Assembly: GCF_022581195.2 (NCBI RefSeq)
Contig: NC_061475.1
Location: 186,001 to 250,000 of the forward strand
Reading direction: 5' to 3'
DNA length: 64,000 nt
Source: Helicoverpa zea
Lineage: Eukaryota > Arthropoda > Insecta > Lepidoptera > Noctuidae
How positions within the stretch are numbered: the first letter of the stretch is position 1; every line of letters starts with the position of its first letter. Position numbers and translations under genes: made by a program. The notes beneath the pieces are model-generated. The model was given only the letters and a program-made list of their open reading frames with translations. It had not been told where the DNA came from and searched no databases. Positions 43,644 to 57,225 of the stretch are shown here, piece after piece.

Positions 43644-46600
43644 CACTTCTGCGCAGATGTAGGTCAGAGCTCAAGATTCGTGCCGATAACTATAAAAGCA
43701 AGTAGGTTCCACATCATAAATCTTTTCAGTTAGGTACCTATTCAAATAGATTAGAAGTGTAGGTCAATCTCAAAATGGTGATCTCATTTTGATTTTGCAG
43801 TCATTGGTATTTTAACCGTATCAGATTTCAATAGGATTGGTTTTTATCACGTGTGCCAAATAAAGTACTACAATGTATTCGCTCTCAATTGGACTTCTAA
43901 TGAAAAGAGTGCCAATATTGGTGACACGGTTAGTTGGCCCAAATTGATTGTTACTATTTGGTACAATGTTGGGACCAATATTTGGCTCAAATAGATTGTT
44001 AGTAGTAGTAAAATTTCGGAGTCCTATTGTATTGTCCTTAATGTTCTATACATTGATAAAATCTATTTCAGTCTTTGTATTTTCGTCTATTTTTGGACCG
44101 ACTGTTGCCTTTGAAAAGTCTAATGTGAAATAGGTCTTAGAAATGTAGTGCCATAAGAAAACAACCCTGAATAAAGCTTGCATTATCTAAAATTATCTAC
44201 AACACGTTGATCATTATCTATTTATATTTAAACACTAATAAATGTATAACGACCCAAGCATGCATGTTTTCCTATTAACTCAAGAATTACAATTTCATTA
44301 ACTTGTCCCGACGTTTTAATCTAAATACGACCGTTATATGTTACAAGTACATAAAGCTGTGTACTTTACTCTTTAATAATTTATTATATTCTCCTTACAC
44401 GCAATCTGTACCAATTATTTGTAACGGACGTCGGGACATTAAATTAAGGACAACCTTTATTTTACCGTCACGCTAATCCATTTTCAACCATATACCACTG
44501 ACATAAGGGTCTCATGTCTTGCTTAAAGTAACCTGGTAGATTTTAATTAGATACCAGGATAGCCCAACTCAAAGTCAAGCCAATTTAAACCTTTTGCTGA
44601 CGACATAAAGTCAATGGTGTCTGCAGATGGTAAGATTGTAGATAATAACGAGAGCCAATAAGATCATGCTTAGAAAGACATAAGGCGATAAGGTGGATGT
44701 GGATAAATATGTATTAATTATCTGCGGCAGGCTTTAATAATGTTCTAGGTTGTGACAATTGGGGCAGGGTCTAACCAGTAAGGATAATGTATGTTTGTAT
44801 GTAAGTATGTGTGTGGAGTCAATTTGAAAAATGCTGTTTCTATTTTGATGTTGATTTTTATCTACATTTACGTAGCATCACTGCCATCGATATTTTTTAT
44901 ATTATCATGATCGGCATTACTGAAATTATACCAAAATTCTCAAAAAGTAGCAAACCATCATCATCATACATCCTCCAAATTATTTGAACTCGTTAACTAT
45001 CGAAATACATACAAAATCGATGGACTAACATCCATAAACTATTTATCTACTCATTTGATTACTGGAGATATGATTTCGACAACAGTTCCATACAAGTCAA
45101 ATTCCTATCTCTAATAAGAAAATCTTTAGATAAATAGGTTATTCAAACCCGATTGAAGACCACAATTTATCAGTATCGTAAAACTTTAGCGCACTTACTT
45201 CTATGGGTTCCATTAGGACAGCGTCACTGTTGCACCATGATAATGTTACTCGCATACCACACTATGGAATGTGGAGCAATCTCCTTTCAGCTAGGGACAT
45301 AATAACACAAATAATACGATGTGATATCCTTTCTCTTTTAGATATATAGAAGACTTTATAGTTCCTACACTAAAAATAACATCATTGAATCATAGTAGGC
45401 TAAAAGTTTGTGCACCAAAAAAAGTATGTAAGACAGCCCCAAAACATTGTGAGACACAAGTGTAGACACTTAACCAGGTACCTACTGTGGACCTATCCGT
45501 TTTCTGTGCGATTTACAACAAATAAGTAAAATCGGCGGTTTGACGACTAGTCTAGTTTGTTTTTGCTGAGAAGAATTCTCGCAATAAACTCTTCGGCAAC
45601 AAAATTGGAATACCTACTTAAAAATTACAAGTTAGCAAGTCAATAAAAAATTACATGGCAAAAATCAAATTTACTTTAAAAAATCAACTAACACAATATT
45701 GTCTTTACATACTAGTGTTCAGTTGGTATTCGTGTAAAACCAGGGCATATATGGTTAATACGGTAGTCACTGCTTTCAGGAACTTAGTTTCTTTGTGGTG
45801 TTAAATACAAGAAGTGTTCTTTTAGGAAGAATAAAACGAGATATCCTTCAGAAAACAAGTACAGATAATAAAAACTTTTTATTATAAACATATAACCGAT
45901 ATTTTATTTCAGTTTATAAATAAGTAAAGTACAACTAAATAAAACTCCGAGGCTTAACGATGGACATTTTTTGATAGCTTCAACAAGGTCGAATTTATTC
46001 ATTCAATGGAAAATAACCTTGATCTTGTCAAATAACAATGTCCGTTGTACTTATTGTAAAAAATATACGAGTACGTTAGCCAAAAAAGTTACTGTAGGTA
46101 TTCGATCATTCTTTTGTTTTTTACTAGCTACGACTAGTTAAGTTTCTTGTTAGAAGAGTTCTTGTTTCTCCTTGAAGAGTGAATTTGGGAAGATCCGTAA
46201 TACAGAACCGAAACAGAATTTTGAAAATTAATTGAAGTTTGTAAATTCCGTTTTTTGTGCAGAAACTTTTAAATAACAAAGATAGCTTCCAAAATACATA
46301 TATATACAAAAAAATCACTCTAAAATTTTAATAATTCCGTGGTTGATTACTGACGTACTAAAAGAACGTTTGAACTTATCTACATTTTATATTCAAAAGC
46401 CGTGTTTGGAAAAAGCGTTAGGTACTGCCAGATTAAAATACTAGGTGCTTCAAAAAAATATGCATTTACAAATACTCAATGCAGCAATTAATAATTACAT
46501 AACATGCAAAGTGTATGGTATTCCCCGTGCACTGCAGTGGACATTTCAAAACGATCTCCAATTAAGTGTATCAAAGGCCATCGCTCGTGATAGGCGATAG

Positions 46601-47430
46601 AAATTATTCGCGTCACGTGAATTGTTGAATAGGTTAGGCTTTGAACATAGCAGTTTATTTTACGAGAACTTAAGTATTGTAATTGTTTTAAACAAATACC
46701 TATGTTATTTTTTTTTCTTTATAAGTCAATGTCTATAGTATTCCTGTATTTTCAACAATTTACACCAATTATATTGTATGAATCGTAAATATTAATTCAT
46801 TGAATTAAACTCATTCTGATGACCGCATTTACTCAACAAATTGCTATAATTTGCAATAAAGTAAACAATCCTTATATAGGCTTAGTCATCTCACTACGGG
46901 TAATTGCAATCGACAAAAATAAAACTTAATGCCATAATTACCGCGACTTTTTGTCGGAATTTGTGACCGAGTCGTCCGTCCATATGCAGCCTTATGCATG
47001 TCAATACCATCATCATAGCCAATCTGTCATATCGACTCAAATTGATCGACAGATGGTAAAATATTACTAAAAACAACTTTATTTTCAACCTTATGTCTGT
47101 AGTACTAAGGTTCAAAATATATTCAAGTATTCAAGTCACTACTATTAGAATTAAGCGAATTTAAAGCTTATTTACATTCAGATAAAGTTGAAATTCACTT
47201 GTGATGTAAATAGTAGTAATCAGACCGGCACGTGGTCAGTAGAATGAAAAGAAAACACTAATTTGCGAATTCCTTTCCTTCGTTACACGTAATTAGAGAA
47301 TATTTACCCACGATATTTCTTACTAATGAAGATTTGAATAAGAAATGCAGCATTGACATGGTTACACGAGCTTGAAAAAAAAGGAGTCAGCTAAAAAATA
47401 GTTATTTGTTATACAAGAGTGCTAAGTTGA
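43644..47430. other. Long AT-rich stretch without recognised genes
   Basis: No exon, RNA gene or well-defined transposon could be supported. Short frames around 43,948, 46,124 and 46,894 have no homology that I recognise. Confidence 0.4.
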
Positions 47431-47439
47431 TTTTTAACC

Positions 47440-47945
47440 GCGGGCTCAATTTCGATGACCGAGCAAGCGAAGGATTGTTTCAATAATTAGAATCCTGAGC
47501 GAAAGCGAGGGAATCAAAGGAGCACAAGGTGAAAAATCTTTGCACTCGAGTGCAACACGTACTTAACTTTTCATCCCACCTCATCGAGGAAATTTCTAAA
47601 TGCCAAAAAACAAAATGGCGCGCACATATGAGTGTCAAATTAAAAAGAAGTACTATTAAAGTTCATTTATTTGAAAACTTAGGTTAAAAATGAAACGAGG
47701 TTAAAAATATATGTAAAAACAATAATAAAAATTACTTAATTAATTGAATAATTATTTTAAGCAGTATTTTATTTGTATCATATATTATGTATTTGTTTGA
47801 AAAGTCTTATCAAGATTGTCACAAATGGAGTATTGCACACGATGTTCTAAATCAAATCACTTTGCCGCTCTAGAGGATAAAAGCGGCTTTTGCGCTCAGA
47901 TATCAAAAGGTAAAACTACTCTTTCCGAGATGGTGGGTTGAAAAA
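47440..47945. repeat. MITE-like repeat with imperfect inverted words
   Basis: TTTTCATCCCACCTCATC (47,567-47,584) pairs with GAGATGGTGGGTTGAAAA (47,926-47,943). The stretch CTCGAGTGCAACACGTACTT belongs to a repeat common in moth DNA. Exact ends are not clear. Confidence 0.45.
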
Positions 47946-49168
47946 AATATTTACCTACGATCAAAGTTATATTAGGTATAGGTTATTGAAGTGAATGTTA
48001 CTTGAAAGCAGTGAAGGTATTACGTAAAACTATAGAAAATATTTCTATTCTTGGTGTCAAAGATATATGATATTCAGAGTATTGAAAGTTTTTAGTTAGT
48101 TTGAATATGTAGGCATTTACTTTCTTTAAATCTCTGAATTTTGATGAAGACCAAAGTTTTAGTCTTCCTCATTATACAGACAAACCTAAAAAAAATTGGT
48201 AGCTAGGTACCTAGTTCTTTCAAGTTTTACCTGAATTCTGTTACTTACTCTATTTTTTTTTATAAATATTAAAAATACTTGTTTATCGGAGTAAACAAGC
48301 TATATTGACAGTCTGTAGCTGCGTATCAGGAACCGGTACCGGGAAGGGTAAAAAACTCAACATTCTTAAAATACCACGGACCAAAACAGATGTCCTTCTT
48401 CTCTGTCACACAATAAAAAGGAGAGAGAGAAACATGTCACATTACAAAGAAAGTGGTTTCCTGATGAGTCAGCACCTATATCGGATCGGGATGACCTAGG
48501 GATATCACACCATACTTTGTTGCATCCCACAAGTGCAGGAGTAATTTGTTCGTATATTTTGATTATCGTACCATAAATAACAGCCGCACGGATTGATCGA
48601 TGAATTAAGCAAAGCTTGGTGCAGTCAATAGTCGGTAATAGTAAGTGATTCATAAGCAACTTAAAGAAGATATTCAGAAGCCAGACAGGCTGACAATCAG
48701 TCATATCAGAGGGCTTCTCAGGTAACTGTATTAAGGAGTTCAGATAAGCATTCGCTCCATATAACAACACTGGTACTCAGCTGCATGCGACCAGACTGTG
48801 CCAACAAAAATATAAATATTTGGGGAAAAAAGCTCAGCAGACAATTCTGACTATCTTAGTCACCAATAGCCACTTTCGGTGCTGCACAATTACTTAACAA
48901 AAACTAAAAGATTCCCTAAAGATTCCCCAGCACCTATCTTCACCCTAGCTACTATTACCCAGCTGTTCGGGAAAGCCTACGTGCCGACAGACGCTACAAA
49001 CAACCTGCGCATACGTCATTAGAAACCGGAGCCCAATGCCGCGCGTTACGTCACTACTCATAAAATTGCACTTACTCGGTGCAAGCCATAAGCGATAGCG
49101 GGTGAAAAATATTGGTCTTGTTTTGAATTATGTACTTGATAGTTTTTGTAGATTTTGTTAATGTATAT
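47946..49168. other. Unassigned DNA with a SINE body fragment
   Basis: The stretch 48,690-48,805 (+) matches the 3' body of the SINE (GGCTTCTCAGGTAACTG, GTACTCAGCTGCATG). The rest is unassigned. Confidence 0.45.
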
Positions 49169-49170
49169 TA

Positions 49171-50134
49171 TAGTTCGGCCATTCAGAGAATGCGTTCCTG
49201 ACACGTCGCGATTGAACTGACGACGTAACTTTGCAATGGCGTTGCAGTTACGATAAAAATATTTTTGCTGGTTGTTTACCGTTTTAACAATTGAGGAGCA
49301 TTAAAACAACATTATTATATCAATAATCAATGAATGTTATAATTTTGTGCCAAACTGAGTGTCAAATAACTTGGTAAACAATATTTTTCTAAATCTATAC
49401 TGCGCTATTACAAGGTTATGTCAGCGGTTTATATTTTGTAGTGCTGTGCTAAAAATAACAGGCAAGTATCGTAATCTGTTCTTATACAGTTATAATATAA
49501 AATAATACGTTTTGATTTTCTTTTTAAGAATTGGAAAATAATGGACTATAAGACTTAATTATAACGTTTATGAAATATAAAAATAAAACTATGACCAAAC
49601 CGCATTTTTATACTTAGATTAAAAATGGTAACCCCAAATGGCGTTATGGGCCGCCATTTTGTGACGCTAAAACAGTCGTCCGTTGTCGTTTCGTGCGCAT
49701 AGACCACGTTTTTCAAGTGTTTTCGATCTGTTTTTATTTGATTACCCGGCTTTTGTTAGACCGAGATATCAGGATTGATTCTGTTATTGATAACAATATA
49801 ATTATACATGTAGGCGAAGATGATGATGAAGACACCACCTCCTCAAGCAAATCGGAGTCTGATTAATATTCTGTTCGCACATTCAATTCAATGTACTTGT
49901 AACAAAGAATAAATAAAACAATTTTATTATATGAATATTACCTTTTTTTGGTTTTCACTTAAATAACTAAAATATAAAACAAATGATTCCGCCAATTTAA
50001 AACGAAAATAATCTTAAAATAATGCGGCGGTTCATTTTGAAGGAACGGTAACGAACTCAGTGTTATGTTGTGCCCATCACTAGTCGTGACTAACTGATAG
50101 GTGTCAGGAACGCATTCTCTGAACGGCCGAAGTA
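49171..50134. mobile_element. Long relative of the MITE (copy 3, 964 bp) with gene-like insert
   Basis: The first 168 bases match the short MITE. The right end keeps only about 34 bases of the inverted repeat (GTGTCAGGAACGCATTCTCT and on). TA flanks both ends. The interior contains an open frame of over 80 codons with no start, ending in an acidic tail (GEDDDEDTTSSSKSESD, TAA at 49,864-49,866), then overlapping AATAAA signals at 49,909. This looks like a captured 3' exon or a remnant of a longer parent. Confidence 0.65.
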
Positions 50135-50139
50135 TAAAA

Positions 50140-51769
50140 TGAATAGTGACGAAGTAAGAATAATGGACAAGTGTATTATTTTTACTGCTTATAAGATTAG
50201 GAAATCATTATTTTTGAATTCAAATTAAACTAATTTGCTGCTTGAATTCAGCAAAAACTACATCCATAGGTGTATGGATTATATGATGGTGATTTTCAGA
50301 TAATGTGCTAAATATTACAAATTATTTGTGTTACAGTAGGATGCTCATGTTAACTCAAAAAGTGCCTTTAATCTTTTATGCAACATCATCAGAACTTTTG
50401 GCGTTGTCATTGTAAATAATCTCATTACTTCATTAACACCATCAAATTCAAAATTACACTAATCACTACATAATCCAAAAAATATGCTTTATCACGATAA
50501 ACTCTTGAAGAGGTATTAACACCAAATTAAATTGACATTCAAGTTAAAAAAAAAAAACATTATGCCTAACTCATGTGAATTGGCCGTAGAGTACTAAACC
50601 AACTGGAAATGCATTCAACTATGTATTTGAAGGAGTCAAGATCACCGTTCTATTCTTTATTTAGGTGCATAGTTAATGTAAATATCTGACGTTGACGATG
50701 TATTCGAAAATGCACGAGGGAGCTATTACTACTTGTTGCATTGCTTCTTAAGCCACCCTCAAAATGGTTTACTTTCTCGCATATCGACTTGTGTTTATAG
50801 CGAATCCAGTTGGTTACATGCTCTAAGAAATCGGCAATCAAAAGAGTAGGTAAATTAACACGAAGGTGTGAAAGACATTTGCATGGTCGAGAGTAATTTG
50901 CTACTGTATCGAATCACATCAATGTTAAACACGGTCTGACATTGAATGTTATGTTAGTATCTATTATTACATTAGTTTGTTTTAGATGTTATATGTTAAA
51001 TACGATGAATGCCATAATATTTTTAACTGCAGAATAACTGGAGAAAACCTGGGCAAAATTGATTGTTAAAAAAAGCACTCTTTGCCTGGTTACATATTAC
51101 GAGTAGTTCAGTTTAACGAGACTTTTTCATAATCCTAAAAATGACTTACTTTAATTCAACATTGAGTCATCACAAAACTGGACAAGAACAATGAACATAA
51201 ACTACCGTTATTTCCAAGAAACAGTTTTCGTCACGTGACCTATAAATAATGATGCCTATTAACATCTCGGTCGATACGTCGTATCATAACGGTCGGTAAG
51301 GTCAGACGGAGCACATTGCCACACGCCGGAGACAATAATGTGCACTAAATTATACAAGAATTATGCAGTACGCAGTAAATTGTGCAGGAACAAATAGCAA
51401 TTGGTATACTCGTATTGTATGGACTAGCAGGATAACGTTTTATTAGTTGTATGATATTCAATTGTATTTTATTCGGATGACTTTAGACTTAGGGCATTGG
51501 AATGGTCTAGAAGTGTCATATCAGGGCATCAGAATTAAATGAGGCAAGTGATAGTTGAAGAGACTAGCTGCATAAATTAAAATTATGTTAAAATAGTGCC
51601 AGTACTTCTTAGTATTTAAAACTACTAATACAATTATTTCTTTCACGCCTTTAAAATCGTAATGTTCTGTAAATTAAATTATAACAAATACCGTAACTCC
51701 AATTTTTTCAATATTTTCGTCACTTACAAACCCGCTACCGCTTATGACCCAAACCCCACCACTCTTCGT
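50140..51769. other. Unassigned DNA
   Basis: No gene was recognised. The minus 63-codon frame at 50,650-50,841 has no context. Confidence 0.35.
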
Positions 51770-52017
51770 CAATGAATCACTGTACCCGGCGGTAGTACTA
51801 GTACGCTCACCGCCGCAGTTTCACTACCGCTTCGGGCCAACGCACCCGCCTGTGACGAAACAGACAAAATACACTCGGTTGTGACCAATAGGGCACACTT
51901 TGTGAAAACAAGTGACGAGTTTTGTGACCAGTGACGAAAAGTAACAAGTGTTTTAGTGACGAAAAAGGTTATTTTTTGTGTGTGGATTTATAGAAAGTTT
52001 GTGAGGAAGTTACGAAG
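51770..52017 (+). promoter_or_regulatory. Candidate promoter and noncoding first exon with TGACG cluster
   Basis: A CpG-rich patch (CCGGCGGTAG, CACCGCCGCAG) in AT-rich DNA is followed by a CCAAT box, then by several GTGACGA/GTGACCA words between 51,851 and 51,965 (half CRE/ATF-type sites), and ends AACGAAG-like before a GTAGGT donor at 52,018. This looks like a 5'UTR exon of a + strand gene whose coding exons lie beyond the window. Confidence 0.4.
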
Positions 52018-52018
52018 G

Positions 52019-52909
52019 TAGGTTTAAGTTGCATTTCTATGGTTGTTACGTGCAATTATGCAATTGGTTCGGATTAAGTAAATAGAACGGATTAAGCGTT
52101 TTTTGAGTAAACAAATGCTTAAGCAGGTAGTGATTTTTTGTTTTTGTTTGAGTAACGTCCGGCTACTTCCAAATTTTATATTAGCGTGTATGATTCATTA
52201 ATTTATCCTTTTACTAAAATGTACAATTTTATGAAATAATTTACGTTTCCCTTGTTATTTTTACTTTGTTTATTTAGAAAGTACAAGGTAGTTTCTTATA
52301 AAAGTTATAACAGCCTAAAAAAACTTAAAATAGACAAGATTATTTATGTGTAATGATCCTTCAAATACCTGAACCCATTATTTACTATTATTTACAAAAC
52401 ACGATATTTGTTTACTATGTAATTGGAAAACAAACTGTTCATGTGTTACTAATTAACAGGTTGTTTTGTCAACATCGTGAGTCCAACTAATTAGGTGTTT
52501 TTTCCACAACACATGAATAATATTAATACCTACAAAGTCAATAGAAGTAACAAAAAATACATATTTCTTTCATACTTAGTATCCAGTTAAAAATCTGCTT
52601 GAGATAGGCTGCGCTTTCTGGGATATATTTAATTGATGTGTCACAGGGATATGATAAAAACGGGGATTTGATCAAATCCCTTAGGGAATCGACAGATATA
52701 CCTACTTACTTTGTTATACCTACGCTAAGTATGATTTGGCGTTGACGTTATATTCTCTGGAACTCCTGGGCATTAAAATACATGGATAATAAGATTATTT
52801 AGGCTAATGTACAGTTAGTTGTAAAATTTAGAGAATCCTGATGTAATAAATAAGATTGTATACCTACTGTATCAACAGTACGAACCTAATAACACGTACC
52901 TATGTAATC
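52019..52909. other. Unassigned DNA, possible intron
   Basis: AT-rich, no exon seen. Confidence 0.35.
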
Positions 52910-52910
52910 T

Positions 52911-53106
52911 ATACTAATATTATAAAGCTGAAGAGTTTGTTTGTTTGTTTGTTTGAACGCGCTAATCTCAAGAACTACTGGACCGATTTGAAAAATTCTT
53001 TCAGTGTTAGATAGCCCATTTATCGAGGAAGGCTATAGACTACTTTTTATCCCGGTACGGGAAGTAGTTCCCACGGGATGCAGGTGAAACCGCTGGCAGA
53101 AGCTAG
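52911..53106 (+). mobile_element. Lep1-type Helitron-like element
   Basis: It begins CTATACTAATATTATAAAG, carries a (GTTT)4-type microsatellite and then GAACGCGCTAATCTCAAGAA, and ends GCAGAAGCTAGT. The CTAG end without terminal inverted repeats or target duplication fits the Helitron-like Lep1 family described in Lepidoptera. Related fragments are at 2,525, 30,630, 55,590 and 61,550. Confidence 0.65.
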
Positions 53107-54180
53107 TATCAGATATAACCACTTATGCTGTCTCCATTGTAATGCACCCTTCAAAATTGACACACTTATTGACTGGATATCGATAAAATTGTCGTTTTGA
53201 TATTCCACTAAATGCAAAACATTCTAATCGACGTCATTTGAAGGATATTTTATTACTTTCTTACGAAACATCACATAATAGGTATGCTGTACAGTTTAAC
53301 ACCTCTTTCATATAAGACATATAACTTAATTCATCATATTTTACATATACCTACTTATCGAAATATGCCTTAATTACTGGTAATCAGGTTAGAATGGATG
53401 TCGACCCCAATATAGTCGGGCAAAAAGCTATGCAGCTGTGGACCACAGAGAAAAATAGTATAAAAAACAAAACAGTATAATAATGGCGTATTTTTAGTAC
53501 ATTGCATCTTAAAGTTTGTACACTATGAATGCCAATCCATTCACGTGTCTTTTGTCCAATATTTCTCAGAAACCGCTGAACCATTTAAGATGTGACTAAA
53601 CAAGTTATTACGGTTCTCTATTGTTGTATTGTTTGAGGTTAAGATGACATTGACTTTTTAGTTTCTTGAGAAGTATTATTGCATGAAGCATTGAAAATTA
53701 TGATTAATATCTTTTAAACAATGAGATTATTAATATCATATTTCATTAAGTTATTAAATAAATAAATCCAAGTAATTCAACGATGAATTCATGTTTTCAT
53801 ATAGTATAGAATTTTATACAGTAACATACTTAGTTATCGTAATCATTCAGGTCATTTTCCTGTAGTTTTATTGCTAGGCATCCCCGAACACTAACTCGAT
53901 GGGACTGGAAACAGCAAATACACACATAAATGTTATTTACCATTTCACATGTGGGAATTTCATATTGTATTTGCAAAAACTCGTAATCCTTTCTGAGAAA
54001 AAACTATTATACGCAAAATTTTAATTTTAGAATATAGGTAGGTACTCTTACGCATACTCGGCGCACCCTTTGAATCTAGAAACATATTCTAGTCATTAAA
54101 ACCTTTTACAATTTACATAAAGTTCTAAAAAAATGAGATTTTCATAGGTGCCTGCTTTCTTTTTTACAAAATTTATAGGT
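53107..54180. other. Unassigned DNA
   Basis: No gene was recognised. Confidence 0.35.
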
Positions 54181-54538
54181 CATCATCCTCCGAGCCTTTT
54201 TCCCAACCACGTTGGGATCAGCTTTCAGTCTAACCGTATTTAGCTGAGTACCAGTGCTTTACAAGAAGCTACTGCCTATCTGATCTCCTCAACCCAGTTA
54301 CCCGGGCAACCCGATACCCCTTGGTTAGACTGGTGCCGCCCGACTGCCAAGGATGTTCAATGAGAGCCGGGACCTACAGTTTAACGTGCCATCCGAAACA
54401 CAGTTCATGGTGTCTAAGATATACTTAGAAAGTACACACATACTTAGAAAAGTTGCATTGGAACTTGCCTGACCTGGGATCGAACCCGCGCCCTCATACT
54501 TGAGAGGTTGGTCCTTTACCCGCTAGGCCACCACGACG
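54181..54538 (-). mobile_element. tRNA-derived SINE, second copy
   Basis: The same SINE as at 8,904, minus strand, with the box B word GGTTCGATCCC and a shorter middle (about 35 bases missing). The flanks share CAAAAT...AGGT words, an imperfect target duplication. Confidence 0.8.
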
Positions 54539-56729
54539 CAAAATAGGTATGTTATTTATTTTTAATTATGTTGTCTTTCTTTATTTTCATAAGATTTCAT
54601 TTGACTTATCAGCATTTGAAAGGTTTTCTATAATTTCTACAAAGCTAGTACAATAGCAAAATGCTATCAACACTACTATTAGCGAATAGTTTAGTCAGTC
54701 TGTCACACAATGATCGGAAACTATGTAACACATCCGCGTGACCATGGCTATTGTGTGTTGGTAATGTCAAGGTGTTTCGCTATTATTGTCATAGCTGTCT
54801 ATCATTATAGCAGATTAAACGGCAGGAGGTATGATACCACATATTTTAAGTATGACAACAACAAGCGAAAATATAGCTTAAGGGCCAATATGTCAGCACC
54901 TTGGTCAAAAGATAGTCAAGCGCTTGTGAGTTTGATCCCCATGAACATAAATGTACTCCAAATTATGTATACACACATAGCTGGAAGGTACAGGACGAAC
55001 CTGTCGTTACAGAATCTTATTAGGTAGAAGAATTATTCTTCAACTTGGTCTTGTCAATTTAGATCAAGGGGCCGAAAGGACATTTTAATTTTTTTAACAT
55101 AAACACTTCAAATACTTGCTCAAGCAATAAACAGTCAGTTATGAAGACCAAAGCTTCTATTTTATTGCATGCGTTTTAAAGCCAAATCAATCAAAAACTC
55201 TTTTGACCTAATAAAACTGTTAGTAAACAAAACATACTTGTTATTTAATTACAAATTACGTAAGAAAACACAACAGCCATTATCATAATTATTTTTTTCT
55301 ACCAGATTCCTTTACGATGACTACCTATTTAACTGTATGTAGAAACATGAAATGATGCCGCACCGGCCGGCGTTAAACGCAATTATATAAATGTTAATTA
55401 CGTTCAGACCACCGCCAAGTTACTCATACATACATTAGTACTTATTGTAATTAAAACATGCATGTGTGTAATAAATTAATGACGGTACTTATAGACATGA
55501 AATATGTTGGTGGATTGAAGGATAAGAAGCTTCGGAAGTACGAGGTGTTTCAAAAACAGAAAATGCCTTATGTGATGTTACTATAGCTTTCGCCAGACGT
55601 TTCAGCTACATTCCGCTATGGACAAAAAGTAGACTTTAGTTTTCTTCGATAAATTCGCCATCTATCTCTAAATATTTTTTCAAAGCGGTTCAGTAATTCT
55701 TGGGGTTACAGCGTATAAAACTAATAAATATTATATTCAATACCTACAATCTGTTTAGGCGATCAATTGGAACTTTTTGCTACTCATAGCCAAGCTTTGA
55801 TGATGATCTAATAGTCATAGGATAACGACAATCAGCTCAGCTAAACTTGGCTTCGGAACAGGTCATTTTATGTTTGGGTTTATCCATCACATAATTATAT
55901 TCAGTGTCATATTTCAAGATTACAAAAAGTCTATAAGTAGTCATTATGATTAATTTCGTAGTGTAAAAAGCTTAGAATTTTTTTGGTGTCTAAATATGCT
56001 TAATTCGGTATTCCAATGAACCAGTAATAAGAAGAAAGATACATTATAATATTTGTATCTATTTTTGCCCAACGGGATTCCCCCAGCGCTAGGGAACATA
56101 GAATTTTGGTACCTCCGAGAATTTTGGGACGTGATCAAAATGTCCCACTTTGTTGGGGCTCTGTGGGCGTTTTTTATGGAATATTCTGAGAATGATGTTG
56201 GGTAATACCATAGCAACGGTTGAATACTATGACTAATTTAAGATGGGAACTTCTCAGTACTAGGTACTAGCTGGCTAGCTATATTTACTTTTAACATTTT
56301 AGACATGATGTTTTTTTCTTGCTTTTTCGGTCTCAACAGGCTAAATATAGATACCTACATATCAAAACCATATTACTTTACAGTCATAATTTTTTCCTAA
56401 AATGCTGAAACTAATCTCGCCATATCTTTTCAAGACCATCTGATTCATAACAAAAATAATCAAAATATATAATGCGGATACTTAACACCTGTATCAGTGA
56501 TACATATCATCACACAGTATCGATACCGGATGCAATGATAAAACATAATCGCACTATCTCTCGATTAATCGCAACCAGATGACGAATCGATACATCATTA
56601 TGTGATCGAGAGAGACATATTTCATAACTTTCCTATTATATTTCTATCTGACTTATGATGGTTTAGTGTCTTATTTCTCTTCATCTTGGTAAAATCTTCA
56701 TATTTTGTAATACCTCTGTACATACGTTG
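54539..56729. other. Unassigned DNA with a Lep1-like fragment
   Basis: The stretch 55,590-55,735 resembles a degraded Lep1-type repeat in reverse orientation. A 105-codon frame at 54,710-55,027 has no homology that I recognise and ordinary AT-rich composition. Confidence 0.35.
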
Positions 56730-56996
56730 ACAACCTCGATGGCGCAATGGTCACCATGCCGGACTGCCGAACCTGAGGTCCCGGGTTCGATTCCCGGCTC
56801 GGTCGACATTTGTGTGATGAGCATGCTTGTTAGCCGTGGTCTGGGTGTTACAATATGTATTTATAAAAATGTATATATTATGTAGCTATATGTAGTTTAT
56901 CAGTTGTGTTAGCATCCATAACACAAGTTAATTAATAACTTACCATGGGGCTAACCGACCGTGTGTGAAAAGGTGTCCCGACATTATTTATTTATA
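56730..56996 (+). mobile_element. tRNA-derived SINE of a second family
   Basis: The head reads CTCGATGGCGCAATGGTCAC (box A region) and GGTTCGATTCC (box B), followed by a SINE body with GTGTTAGCATCCATAACAC and an AT-rich TTATTTATTTATA tail. The head folds only partly as a tRNA and the body is SINE-like, so it is not a tRNA gene. Confidence 0.75.
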
Positions 56997-57225
56997 TAAT
57001 AGCAACAGTCCCGGCTGTCATTTGAATATCCTTAGCAGTCGTTACGTGTAGTCAGAAACCAGAATTTATACCATAAAGACCTGGTTGTCAGACCAGTCGT
57101 TATGGGGTTCCTCAGGTAACTGGGTTGAGGAGTTCAGATTGGCAGTCGCTCCATTGAAGAACGCTAGTACTCAGCTACATCTGGTGAGACTGGAAGCCAA
57201 CCTCAACATAGTTGGGAAAAACCTT
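56997..57225 (+). mobile_element. SINE body fragment
   Basis: Words CCCGGCTGTCATTTGAA, CAGTCGTTACGTGTAGTCAG and GAGACTGGAAGCCAACC match the body of the 8,904 SINE in the sense orientation, without the tRNA head. The 143-codon frame at 57,085 is an accident of this repeat. Confidence 0.65.

Noticed and set aside
56735..56810. A tRNA gene with boxes A and B
   Set aside because: It is followed by a SINE body and AT-rich tail and does not give a clean cloverleaf, so it is a SINE head.
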